Part shown: positions 16,918 through 24,469 of the stretch, piece by piece
How the letters are laid out: each line of letters opens with the position of its first letter
Position numbering within the stretch: the first letter of the stretch is position 1
DNA from: an uncultured Eubacterium sp.
GTDB taxonomy: Bacteria; Bacillota; Clostridia; Lachnospirales; Lachnospiraceae
DNA: 41,149 nucleotides
Assembly (NCBI GenBank): GCA_949959185.1
Contig: CATLIX010000030.1
Coordinates: 1-41,149 of the forward strand
Direction: 5' to 3'
The notes under the pieces: model-generated
Database searches by the model: none
The model's input: only the letters and a program-made list of their open reading frames with translations
What the model was told of the DNA's origin: nothing
Program-made: the position numbers and the translations under genes

Positions 16918-17253
16918 TCAATTCATGGACACTTTATATTCCTCGCCCCAGTTCCACATAGCGTCAAGGACAGGTTTCAGACTTTGCCCTAATTCTGTCA
17001 GCGAGTATTCCACTCTTGGCGGCACTTCCGCATAGACTTTACGATTGACAAGACCGTTTTCTTCCATATCACGAAGCTGGGCAGTCAGCACCTTTTGAGA
17101 TACGCTGCCTATGGACTTCTTTAATTCTCCAAAGCGTTTTGTACCAGGAAGCAAGTCACGCAAAATCAATACTTTCCATTTATCGCCAATTAAAGTTAAG
17201 GTCGTTTCCACAGGACAGGCAGGTAATTCCTTTGCTGATTTTCGTTCGCTCAT
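16918..17253 (-). CDS. HxlR-family winged-helix regulator
   Basis: 111 residues. It begins CPVETTLTLIGDKWKVLILRDL, the hallmark N-terminus of HxlR regulators with the conserved cysteine. The winged helix follows (KSIGSVSQKVLTAQLRDMEE), then the PPRVEYSLTELGQSL wing and end. AAGGAGA precedes the start. It is divergent from the truncated MBL-like gene, the usual layout in which HxlR proteins control the neighbouring redox or detoxification gene in response to electrophiles or disulfide stress. Confidence 0.92.
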   Translation of the reverse strand: MSERKSAKELPACPVETTLTLIGDKWKVLILRDLLPGTKRFGELKKSIGSVSQKVLTAQLRDMEENGLVNRKVYAEVPPRVEYSLTELGQSLKPVLDAMWNWGEEYKVSMN

Positions 17254-17272
17254 TATACCATCTCCTTACAAT

Positions 17273-17289
17273 AGTTTCTGTCAGAAACT
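17273..17289 (-). promoter_or_regulatory. Palindrome before the HxlR gene, possible operator
   Basis: AGTTTCTG-T-CAGAAACT is a perfect 8-bp palindrome around one base, 20 nt upstream of the HxlR start. It is a candidate autoregulatory site, inferred from position only. Confidence 0.4.
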
Positions 17290-17380
17290 TTGTATAAAAT
17301 TTTACCATACTCCCTCAAAATAATCAAGATTTCAAATCTATAGTATCTTTTTGGTAACTATGCCACAATAAAGTGCTTAC

Positions 17381-17409
17381 TTTACACCTGAAACTGCCAT
17401 TCGTATAAT
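17381..17409 (+). promoter_or_regulatory. Sigma-A-type promoter of the truncated MBL-like gene
   Basis: TTTACA (17381-17386), a 17-bp spacer and TATAAT (17404-17409), giving a transcript start near 17416 and a ~65-nt leader to the ATG at 17484. GGAGG lies 8 nt before that ATG. Confidence 0.65.
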
Positions 17410-17483
17410 ATAGTCAGAAGCTACGGAGAGCGGCCGCTGCGAAGCTCGAAAATAACCAATCACAGAATCTGGAGGTCATCATT

Positions 17484-18044
17484 ATGAACAAGAACACATT
17501 TACTACTGTAAAACTGGCAAAAGGTGAAATGAATATTTACGATTTCGGCGGCATTAAGCTGCACGCGTACAAAACCAACGATTTTATCGACGATGAGGTT
17601 TTTATCATTGAGAAAAATGGCAAAGCCGTCATTATTGAATCCCCCTGCTTTTTTGATAATATAAAAGAACTTACGGAATATCTGAACGATGTTGAGGTCG
17701 AAGGTGTACTGATTGCCTGGCACGGCGCAGGAGCTGCTTTCCTGCCGAATGTCCCGAAATATGCAACACAAAACGCCGTAGACTATTCTGAAAATGGCGG
17801 AGGAAAGGCATTGGTGGATAATTTCACAAGCACATTCGGAGAAATTTTCGACAGTTCAATTCACAGGATTACCAATATCATCAAAGAGGGCAGGGTTACA
17901 ATCGGCGGTATGGATTTTGAAATCAAACAGACCCCAGAGGCATTCGACATTGTGATTTCTGAAATCAACGCTGTTTACACTCATATGCTCGGACACGACT
18001 GCCACTCGGCGTGTCCTTTGTTGGCCTTAACTATATTTATTTAA
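17484..18044 (+). pseudogene. 3'-truncated MBL-fold-like hydrolase
   Basis: The first ~175 residues are an MBL-fold-like protein of the kind paired with HxlR regulators. In it the metal motif is degenerate (LIAWHGAGAAFLPNVPKYAT instead of HxHxDH). The conserved segment HMLGHDCHS at the end should continue into a further ~30-40 residues. Instead the reading frame switches after position ~18008 to an unrelated hydrophobic tail, ACPLLALTIFI. The promoter and ribosome binding site are intact. I infer that the 3' end was displaced by the mobile element that begins here, so function is doubtful. Confidence 0.65.
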
Positions 18045-18140
18045 GTTTCATGCGAATACACACCGTTTTTTTACTTCAATTACATCATTTATTCTGGCTT
18101 ACTGATTTTCTGTTGCCAAAATGTTGCCGTCCAAATGTAT

Positions 18141-19064
18141 TTACGCTGTTTGTTCCACACAGTATCCGTAAATTAACTCATCTAATTCCTCATCCTCCAT
18201 AGACCCTCCATTCTCTGCATAAAAACGAGGCAGTTTTTGATGATACTCATTCAAGGCATCATTATCCTTTTTGGTATAAGAAACAGATTCATCATATTGC
18301 CAATGCTCTCCCGAAAATCTTTTCGCCTTTACTATCTCTTTTTTCGGAATAGGTTTATTCCCATCCATATACCCACCTTCTTCACGAATACGTTCAAGAA
18401 TAATTCTATTAAAATACTGATTTGTACTAAACAGATATTTTTTTCTGACAATATGTTTGGGCACAACAAGCAATTCCTGACTATTGATACAATATGATGC
18501 ACTTTCTATTTTTTTCCAACACAACTCTTTCATATCCCATGCCCAAAACTGCAAAATCCCGTTACTTCCCACACCATATTTCTTCATCTGCTTCAGTGTA
18601 AACTTATTCAACTGCTCATGAAGAATATTTGTAAGTAAGTCTGACAAACCATCCTCTGCAAAATCTGGAATCAACAATGGTAGATCTTCCACTCTTTTCA
18701 TCGTAGAGATTGCTGGAAGAAGTTTTTCTAAAGGAGCAAATATTTCAAGTAAGCCATTTACCGTGTTCCCTTTTCCATTATTACCACGACCATAGCCAAG
18801 CCGAGTTCCATTCTGCTCCCCACCATGTGATAGCAACTCCCTCTTTCTGCCTATATCTTCATCTCTATACGCTTTGTAAAATTCATCGAAAAATGACTGA
18901 ATCACCATATACGCTTCTTGGCACCATTCATCATCTGCTATTTCAATAAGCAACGGATCTATAAACAACAAATTATCATCATTGACAGCAACATCTACAA
19001 AATCATAACACAGATGCCCTTTTACTCCCTTATTCCAATATTCTGATACATAATGTTTCTTCAT
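18141..19064 (-). CDS. Unknown protein, 307 residues
   Basis: I do not recognise the family. No signal peptide or membrane segment is visible. Near the N-terminus there is a strand-rich stretch ending NLLFIDPLLIEIADDEW. Then come a charged helix and a glycine-rich loop, GYGRGNNGKGNTVNG, around residues 90-105. The C-terminus is acidic (EDEELDELIYG). The gene is AT-rich compared with the core genes to the left and lies at the inner edge of the mobile element. An accessory function such as defence or addiction is possible but nothing in the sequence shows it. Confidence 0.6.
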   Translation of the reverse strand: MKKHYVSEYWNKGVKGHLCYDFVDVAVNDDNLLFIDPLLIEIADDEWCQEAYMVIQSFFDEFYKAYRDEDIGRKRELLSHGGEQNGTRLGYGRGNNGKGNTVNGLLEIFAPLEKLLPAISTMKRVEDLPLLIPDFAEDGLSDLLTNILHEQLNKFTLKQMKKYGVGSNGILQFWAWDMKELCWKKIESASYCINSQELLVVPKHIVRKKYLFSTNQYFNRIILERIREEGGYMDGNKPIPKKEIVKAKRFSGEHWQYDESVSYTKKDNDALNEYHQKLPRFYAENGGSMEDEELDELIYGYCVEQTA

Positions 19065-19156
19065 AAACTTAGTACATCCTTTCTTCTCAATGGAAAATTT
19101 TTATTTTTTAGATTTCATTTTTGGGTACAAAAAATACACCCTGCACCATTTTTTAC

Positions 19157-19184
19157 TTGAAATCTGTCAAGGATGTGCTATACT
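19157..19184 (+). promoter_or_regulatory. Extended -10 promoter of a short RNA
   Basis: TTGAAA (19157-19162), a 16-bp spacer, and TGC-TATACT with the -10 at 19179-19184 and an upstream TGn. It points to the plus strand, where no coding gene follows. Confidence 0.65.
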
Positions 19185-19190
19185 ATTCTT

Positions 19191-19260
19191 GCAGTGAATG
19201 TGTATAACACATTGACAGAGGCGCATCAAAGCTATTGCCGTAGCTAATGATGTGCTTTTT
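19191..19260 (+). ncRNA. Predicted ~70-nt small RNA with terminator
   Basis: Downstream of the promoter at 19157-19184 the transcript would contain a perfect hairpin AATGTGT-ATA-ACACATT (19197-19213). A terminator follows: GCGCATCA (19221-19228) with AGCTA (19230-19234) pairs with TAGCT (19241-19245) and TGATGTGC (19248-19255), followed by TTTTTGTTTT. There is no open reading frame of note. It lies between two minus-strand genes and is antisense to any transcript joining them. The layout matches the second RNA at 24042-24108. Confidence 0.55.
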
Positions 19261-19277
19261 GTTTTACGATAATTCTT

Positions 19278-19676
19278 TTAATAATCTTCATCCACCTCCT
19301 TATTTTCCCCGTTCTCAAGCGCATCCAATACAGAAATATACAAAATCCTATCTTCCGTATCAAACTTAGCAACATAACGAATCGCTGGACTAAATTTCAA
19401 CCCGGTTAAAGTTGACAGATATTTCACAAAATCTTTACATCCGATTCTTATCCAACCGTTCTTCATTCTGCTGTAAAATTTATATGATTTTACATTTTCA
19501 GTGCCGTCATATTGCTTTACGCCAATGGTCATCGTCTTTTCATCAAATCCCACAACCACTTCTTCGGGATTTCCGAGAAGCGATATAGAAGGCAAATTAA
19601 ATCCAAGTGCCAATTCACTAATTGTAATATATGGCGCACCAGCCGCAACGCAATTCCAATCGAAATTGAATTTCAT
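19278..19676 (-). CDS. Unknown protein, 132 residues
   Basis: No recognised family. The start at 19676 was chosen because GAAGGAGGTGG lies about 5 nt upstream; a longer form to 19712 lacks a ribosome binding site. It is predicted soluble and beta-rich (EVVVGFDEKTMTIGVKQYDG) with an acidic tail ENKEVDEDY. It sits upstream of the 307-residue unknown gene on the same strand, with the small RNA in the 213-bp gap. Confidence 0.6.
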   Translation of the reverse strand: MKFNFDWNCVAAGAPYITISELALGFNLPSISLLGNPEEVVVGFDEKTMTIGVKQYDGTENVKSYKFYSRMKNGWIRIGCKDFVKYLSTLTGLKFSPAIRYVAKFDTEDRILYISVLDALENGENKEVDEDY

Positions 19677-19844
19677 AAATCCACCTCCTTCGTACTCAAT
19701 AATCTCTGACAAATCAAATTATATAGTAAACGCATCATGATGTCAACATGGTTATTGCAAAGAAACAACAAAAAACATTTTTTTACACTACGTTTAGAAC
19801 TACATCAAAACGCAAACTTTAAACACTTAGAAATCCAACAAAAA

Positions 19845-19883
19845 AGAAACTCCTATGCTATTCAAATTAGGATAGAAGTTTCT
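19845..19883 (-). terminator. Terminator of the beta-lactamase-like lipoprotein gene
   Basis: AGAAACTcCTAT (19845-19856) pairs with ATAGaAGTTTCT (19872-19883). On the minus strand the stem is followed by TTTTTTGTTGG. It lies ~150 nt past the lipoprotein stop. The rest of 19677-20033 is AT-rich and I see no gene in it. Confidence 0.65.
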
Positions 19884-20033
19884 TTTCGATTACAAATACA
19901 AATCAAACCCTCAATACCGAACATTTTGAGGTATATATCTTTCTTTTTATTCCCATTTTTTATATGCAAATAATTTTTCATTCAAATTAACTTGATGTTT
20001 CCAAAGTTTCCGAAACACAACAGGCACATCCAC

Positions 20034-21170
20034 CTATTTCAGAATCTCCAAAGCCATTTCTTTTGCTTTATTTCCAGAAACCTGCTCTCTCTGTTCACTA
20101 TCATTTAAGTATATAGCAAAGTATTTCCGTTCTTCATTTGATTCAGAAAAGCCAACGAACCATGCTTCTCCATTCCCACTCCCTGTTTTTCCATAAATTT
20201 TCTGTGTATCGCTTTGATCTACTAACATTATTCTTTTTAAAATTTCTATATTATCGCTTTCATAATCGCTTTTTCCTTCAAATATCCTTTGTAAAACTTC
20301 CACCTGCTCCAATGGCGAAATTTTTAACGAAGAATCCAACCAAAACCCATTCAGCATTTCCATAGGATTAATATTGCTACCATTCCACTCCGAAATATCG
20401 CAATTCCCATACTGTAATCCATTTAATTCTTCCTGTATTTTATCTTTGCCAACAGAATCTATTACTTTTCGAAAATACCATATACATGATTTTTGGAATG
20501 CTTCTTCTAAGGTTAAATCCCCATTCCAGTCTAAATTTCCATAGTTTGTCCCGTCATATCCCATTGTGGATGCTTCGTCAACAATAACACCATTTTGTAA
20601 TCCTGATAAAGCTGAAATAATCTTAAAAGTAGAATAAGGTGATTCTTCTTGCCTGCACATATCTTCATTAAAAAATGAATATTCCTCTTGTACTGGCGAA
20701 TAAATCACCGCACAGCCACTAATATCCTGAAATGCTTCGCTTAAATCAATCGTCTTTTCACTTACTTCTTGTTGTACTTCGTTCTGTTCTGTTTCCTCTC
20801 CAGCAACTTTTTCAAAGCTTACGCTACCTTTTGTTTTTTCCCCTGTAACTGTAATCTTATATGTTCCGCTCTCTTGAATTTCAATGTCAAAACTTTCAGA
20901 GGCTACCATATTATCGCTTTCATAAATTGGTGTATCACTATCTTTTTGAATCTTTATTGACAGTTTCCCACTGTCAACTACTACTTTCGCCCGAATGGTA
21001 TCTCCTGCGTCCAACAATAATGATTGTCCATCCGTAGTATTAAAAATTTTGTACTCCATAACAAATTGACTATCATTCCCTATTCTGTTGCCGTCAAATG
21101 ATGATTTTCCACATCCACTCAATGAAAATACAATAATAAAAATGCCAATTATACCTAAAAACTTTTTCAT
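20034..21170 (-). CDS. Class D beta-lactamase-like/penicillin-binding lipoprotein
   Basis: 378 residues. Signal peptide with lipobox LSGC (cysteine 20), so membrane-anchored outside the cell. Residues about 35-120 form a beta-rich domain of unknown type. The C-terminal domain has all the serine-acylase motifs in order: STFK at 180-183 (S180 nucleophile, K183 the lysine carboxylated in OXA enzymes), SCI at 228-230 followed by WYF as in BlaR1/MecR1 sensors, YGN at 254-256, KTG at 328-330 and AWFVGF. It may hydrolyse beta-lactams, or only bind them like the sensor domains; no BlaR-type protease half or BlaI is adjacent. AGGAGG precedes the ATG. Confidence 0.8.
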   Translation of the reverse strand: MKKFLGIIGIFIIVFSLSGCGKSSFDGNRIGNDSQFVMEYKIFNTTDGQSLLLDAGDTIRAKVVVDSGKLSIKIQKDSDTPIYESDNMVASESFDIEIQESGTYKITVTGEKTKGSVSFEKVAGEETEQNEVQQEVSEKTIDLSEAFQDISGCAVIYSPVQEEYSFFNEDMCRQEESPYSTFKIISALSGLQNGVIVDEASTMGYDGTNYGNLDWNGDLTLEEAFQKSCIWYFRKVIDSVGKDKIQEELNGLQYGNCDISEWNGSNINPMEMLNGFWLDSSLKISPLEQVEVLQRIFEGKSDYESDNIEILKRIMLVDQSDTQKIYGKTGSGNGEAWFVGFSESNEERKYFAIYLNDSEQREQVSGNKAKEMALEILK

Positions 21171-21357
21171 GTTGTCCTCCTATTTTAATCCGTAACGTAG
21201 CTGTTTTAATTATATCTCTCTGTTATTTCACTGTAAAGCAAAACTATCAAATCCCCACCAGCCAGTCAACAGTAAACTGAACAGCTACGCCGTTCTTGAC
21301 TAAAACTGGCGGAGATTCGGTTCATGGCGCTAAGAGGGCTTTAAGCCCCTCCTCATG

Positions 21358-22671
21358 TCAGCGGACTTCTCGATTGTGTTTTCTCCTTACATCCTTTTTC
21401 TGCTCGGCTTCTATCCGTTCCTGCTGCTTTGCTCGGTTAATCACAGCGTTTATCTGTTCAGAGCCGACCACCGCCTTTACACGCCCAAAATCTGCCGCCA
21501 CTATGCGCAATTCTCGGTTTTCCTCCAAGACTTCTTCCAGCCTGTTTGTCAGTCGCTCGTTTCCGCTCCGTTCCCTATTGTAAGCCGCTTGCAGCTTTGT
21601 AAACTTATTTGGAATATCCAGATACGCCGAATAAACAGAGCGCATTACTTGTACGATTTTCTTTATTAGCGGCTTTGCCTTCTTCTCCCGATACGACTTT
21701 GCAGATTCCATAACCGCTGCTTCTGGAAGCGTTTGCTCCGGGTCTGCAGAAAAATCTGCCGCCAGCTTCTCCATATTCTTTACCATAGGAGCAAGTTCAT
21801 TCATGCGCTTCTGATATTTATCCACCTGTTTCTGCGCTTTCTCTGCTTCTTGCCGGGACTCCTGTAAATCTTCCCGCAAGAAATGAATCTCATCATCAAC
21901 CTGCAACAACTGTTCATGCAAATCTTCGTTAATTTCTTGAAAAGTGGCATTTTCTTCTTGTAATTCTGCTTTCTTCGCTTCCAACTCTGCTACTTCTTTT
22001 GCCCGCTCCTTTTTCTCAAAATCCAGAACAGATAAATGCTTTTCATGTGTACCTTTTTTCTCCCATTCAAGCCCCTGTTCCAGCATGATAGCGGCAAGCT
22101 GTTCTTTCTCATAAGCCACCCACTGATTTAATTCCGTTTCCCGTCTTGTTCCGCCTTTAAATCCGAGAGCAGATAACGCCTGTTTCAAGGAAACTCTTGT
22201 ATCAAGCCCCCGCTTGCTTCCTGTCGTGTAAGGGATAAAATCAATATGGAGATGTGGAGTAGCTTCGTCCATGTGGAGATAAGCACTGAATACTCTCAAT
22301 GTAGGATTTCTACGTTGGAAGTCCCGCATATATTTGTCCAGCACCTTTTCCGCAAGCTGTCCATTCTCCGTTTTCGCTCCCATGTTGTCCTTATCCCCGA
22401 TTTGCAGGATAATCTCATGGAATGGTTTCTCCTGCTTGCCGGAACAGATTTTATCATAATAATCGTCAATGCGGCGGTCACTTCTGGTCTGCTTCGCATT
22501 GTACCGGGCGAGTGCTTCATCAAATAATTCGTGATATACATCTTTAACATTTTCGTTGCAGTATTCCACATTCAAACAGCTTCGCTCCGGGTCCGTGTTC
22601 TTAGCATGGAATTTTCTGCTGTTATGATTGACAGAGCCTTTTCCTGTCATAAAACTAATCGTTCGCTTCAA
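21358..22671 (-). CDS. MobV-family relaxase (Mob/Pre)
   Basis: Nicks and carries the transferred strand of mobilizable elements. The start is a TTG at 22671, because AAAGGA lies 6-7 nt upstream and the protein then begins MKRTISFMTGKGSVNHN as in relatives; the longer GTG form lacks a ribosome binding site. H16 (in SVNHNSRK) is the likely nucleophile by comparison with His22 of MobM. The metal motif HMDEATPHLHIDF (H133, H140, H142) is complete. Residues about 210-320 are a long charged coiled coil. 437 residues, apparently intact. No oriT is proven, but hairpins lie directly upstream. Confidence 0.92.
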   Translation of the reverse strand: MKRTISFMTGKGSVNHNSRKFHAKNTDPERSCLNVEYCNENVKDVYHELFDEALARYNAKQTRSDRRIDDYYDKICSGKQEKPFHEIILQIGDKDNMGAKTENGQLAEKVLDKYMRDFQRRNPTLRVFSAYLHMDEATPHLHIDFIPYTTGSKRGLDTRVSLKQALSALGFKGGTRRETELNQWVAYEKEQLAAIMLEQGLEWEKKGTHEKHLSVLDFEKKERAKEVAELEAKKAELQEENATFQEINEDLHEQLLQVDDEIHFLREDLQESRQEAEKAQKQVDKYQKRMNELAPMVKNMEKLAADFSADPEQTLPEAAVMESAKSYREKKAKPLIKKIVQVMRSVYSAYLDIPNKFTKLQAAYNRERSGNERLTNRLEEVLEENRELRIVAADFGRVKAVVGSEQINAVINRAKQQERIEAEQKKDVRRKHNREVR

Positions 22672-22689
22672 ACAATATCCTTTCTCCCT

Positions 22690-22865
22690 GTTCGGGTAAT
22701 CAGCGCCGGACACGGCGCATAGGCTTTGTTACTTTCGCCGAAAGTAACGCAAAAGCACTTTTGACAGGCAAGCCTATCAAAAATGCAACCTGCAAGCAGG
22801 TTTTGCGCCCTGCCGGGGGCTTTTCCGTCCTAACGGACGGGGCGGCTTTTCGCCGCCTTGATACC
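22690..22865. other. Hairpin cluster upstream of the relaxase, candidate oriT
   Basis: Four perfect hairpins follow each other: GTTACTTTC-GCC-GAAAGTAAC (22729-22749), AACCTGCAAGCAGGTT (about 22790-22805), CCGTCC-taac-GGACGG (about 22828-22843) and GGCGGC-ttttc-GCCGCC (about 22843-22860). CAAAAGTGCTTTTG-type symmetry also lies between the first two. MobV elements usually carry oriT just before mob, so the first hairpins are the candidate; the last two may be terminators for the RepA-like gene. Confidence 0.35.
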
Positions 22866-23007
22866 GCCGCTTTTCAGCTTTCCCCCAACAGCGCAACATT
22901 GCAATGTCTATAATCTTTGCAACCTTGCAATCTTCAAGAACGCAATTCCAAGACTGCAAAATTCTAATACCCTGCATTGTTGCGCTGTTGCCTTGCTCGT
23001 CCGTCAC
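22777..23007 (-). CDS. Possible small protein downstream of the RepA-like gene
   Basis: A 76-codon frame beginning with GTG that overlaps the RepA-like stop (GTGA). The first half (ATMQGIRILQSWNCVLEDCK) looks protein-like. The second half is basic and runs through the hairpin cluster. Translational coupling is possible but there is no independent support. Confidence 0.25.
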   Translation of the reverse strand: MTDEQGNSATMQGIRILQSWNCVLEDCKVAKIIDIAMLRCWGKAEKRRYQGGEKPPRPLGRKSPRQGAKPACRLHF

Positions 23008-23981
23008 TGTCTGATTTTATCCAATTTCCAATACCATGTATTGTTTATCCGCTTCGCCCGGACGCCTAACTCTTTCTTTGCATTTTCCAGTGTCCGCTTC
23101 GATATGCCCTGTTCGTCCGCTAGACTGAAAATCTCATTGCTTTGTATGGCGTTGTTTGTTTCTGCCAGTTCCCGAAGCAGACGCTTCGCCTGTTCCATTT
23201 TATTTGCTTTTGGGGCAATGCCGCCTAACACTTCATCAGCGGTAATCTCATAATCCCCTAGCCATTGAAAACCGTCCTCCGACAGTGCAAACGCTTTTGG
23301 GTGTCCGAACGCCGCAAGGTTGTTTTTAATCTGCACCACAGCCCTTATATTTTCTTCCCCCTCAACCCTGCCGACTAAGAGAACGCTTCTTGCGACTGCA
23401 AAAAAATCAATCGAACCCATTCCCCGGTATGCCGCCTTATTTCCCGCCGCTTTATTCATGTGACCGACAAGGACAATCGCACACTGGTATTTCTCTGCAA
23501 GTGCCGCTAATTTCTTTGTCATATCCCTTGCTTCGTTTGCCCGGTTCATATCCATACCGCCGCCCAAATAGGCTTGTATCGGGTCTAAAATCAACAGCCT
23601 TGCGCCTGTCTTTATAACAGCTTCTTCCAAGCGTTCATCTATCATGGAAAGAGATTTTATCTTTTCATCAATGACCGAGATCTTCTCACAGTCTGCCCCT
23701 GCCTGTTCTAACCGGGGCTTGACTGTATCGGCAAGACCGTCCTCCGCACTCTGATAGATGACATTCAAAGGCTTTGTAAAATTCATTCCACTGTCTAAAC
23801 TTTCTCCCTTAGACAGTTTCGCCGCTATGTTCAGAATAAATGTTGTCTTTCCGTCACCCGGATCGCCTTGAACAATAGTCAGCTTGCCATAAGGAATAAA
23901 TGGGAACCAAAGCCAAGAAACTTCCTGCGACTGTATTTCTGACAACTTAATCAACTGTAATTCTGTTTTTGTTTCTTCCAT
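23004..23981 (-). CDS. RepA/RecA-like AAA ATPase (replicative helicase-type)
   Basis: 325 residues. Walker A GDPGDGKTT is near residues 38-46, Walker B LLILDPIQAYLGGG is near 128, and VGHMNKAAGN follows, the layout of the RepA/DnaB-like AAA_25 family found in plasmids and mobilizable elements. The C-terminal ~70 residues look like a winged helix (SNEIFSLADEQGISKRTLENA). The start at 23981 was chosen because GGAGGG lies 5 nt upstream; the earlier ATG at 23993 contains that site. It probably acts in element replication or transfer. The leader is covered by the antisense RNA at 24042-24108. Confidence 0.85.
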   Translation of the reverse strand: MEETKTELQLIKLSEIQSQEVSWLWFPFIPYGKLTIVQGDPGDGKTTFILNIAAKLSKGESLDSGMNFTKPLNVIYQSAEDGLADTVKPRLEQAGADCEKISVIDEKIKSLSMIDERLEEAVIKTGARLLILDPIQAYLGGGMDMNRANEARDMTKKLAALAEKYQCAIVLVGHMNKAAGNKAAYRGMGSIDFFAVARSVLLVGRVEGEENIRAVVQIKNNLAAFGHPKAFALSEDGFQWLGDYEITADEVLGGIAPKANKMEQAKRLLRELAETNNAIQSNEIFSLADEQGISKRTLENAKKELGVRAKRINNTWYWKLDKIRQ

Positions 23982-24006
23982 AATGCCCTCCATTTCTGAA
24001 AAATCG

Positions 24007-24035
24007 TTGCCACTGGAAGAAACCTCTGCTATACT
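24007..24035 (+). promoter_or_regulatory. Extended -10 promoter of an antisense RNA
   Basis: TTGCCA (24007-24012), a 17-bp spacer and TGC-TATACT with the -10 at 24030-24035. It points away from the RepA-like gene. The same TGCTATACT core is used by the small RNA promoter at 19157-19184. Confidence 0.65.
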
Positions 24036-24041
24036 TGTATT

Positions 24042-24108
24042 GTGAGGTTGATAACAGAGGTTTTCCAGTTATCACAGCCCTAACAGTTGCCGCTGTCGGG
24101 GCTATTTT
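24042..24108 (+). ncRNA. Predicted antisense RNA to the RepA-like leader
   Basis: The transcript would hold GATAAC-(12-nt loop)-GTTATC (24050-24073) and then a terminator, AGCCC..ACAG (24076-24086) paired with CTGT..GGGCT (24093-24103), followed by ATTTTCTT. It is complementary to the minus-strand message between the mobC-like stop (24080) and the RepA-like start (23981). The arrangement matches countertranscript RNAs that limit Rep synthesis in Gram-positive plasmids. Role inferred from layout. Confidence 0.55.
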
Positions 24109-24469
24109 CTTCTCCGCTGATGTTACCCTGCCACAGATATTTTGCTCCTTCCAATACCCACAGGATAGCTTTCAGCATATCAAGACAGTCATTCCGCATA
24201 TCTTCCAGTCCCTCCGGCGTTAAATCTGCATCTGTCTTTTCAAACTGTTCCGTCACTTCCCGGATATTGGTCTGCATTATCTTTAGTTCCTCTACCAACT
24301 GATAAACCAGTTCTTTTTTGCCGACCACGCACACCCGGTTATAAATACAGGAACGGACAAAATAATCTTTCTTAGAAAGTCCGCTTGCCAAAATCTTTGC
24401 TTCGATTTCTTCCCTCTCTCTGGGTGAAATGCGAAAGCTGATTGTCGGGTATTTATGCACTCCACTCAT
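24080..24469 (-). CDS. MobC-like relaxosome accessory protein
   Basis: 129 residues. The N-terminus YPTISFRISPREREEIEAKI is a ribbon-helix-helix-type DNA-binding start followed by SGLSKKDYFVRSCI, the pattern of MobC/TraJ-like plasmid mobilization proteins. A long helix follows. The ATG overlaps the integrase stop (ATGA), which indicates translational coupling. It probably binds near oriT with the relaxase. Confidence 0.75.
   Translation of the reverse strand: MSGVHKYPTISFRISPREREEIEAKILASGLSKKDYFVRSCIYNRVCVVGKKELVYQLVEELKIMQTNIREVTEQFEKTDADLTPEGLEDMRNDCLDMLKAILWVLEGAKYLWQGNISGEENSPDSGNC

Noticed and set aside
18141-19712. Known anti-phage or toxin-antitoxin pair
   Set aside because: The two genes sit in a typical cargo position, but I could not match either to a named defence or toxin family, so no such role is claimed.
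19737-19973. 78-residue plus-strand frame in the AT-rich gap
   Set aside because: Low-complexity composition, no ribosome binding site, and it contains the terminator hairpin 19845-19883.
21196-21289. 10-bp inverted repeat CGTAGCTGTT/AACAGCTACG as insertion sequence ends
   Set aside because: The arms are only 94 bp apart end to end with no transposase between them. Probably chance or part of the lipoprotein promoter region.
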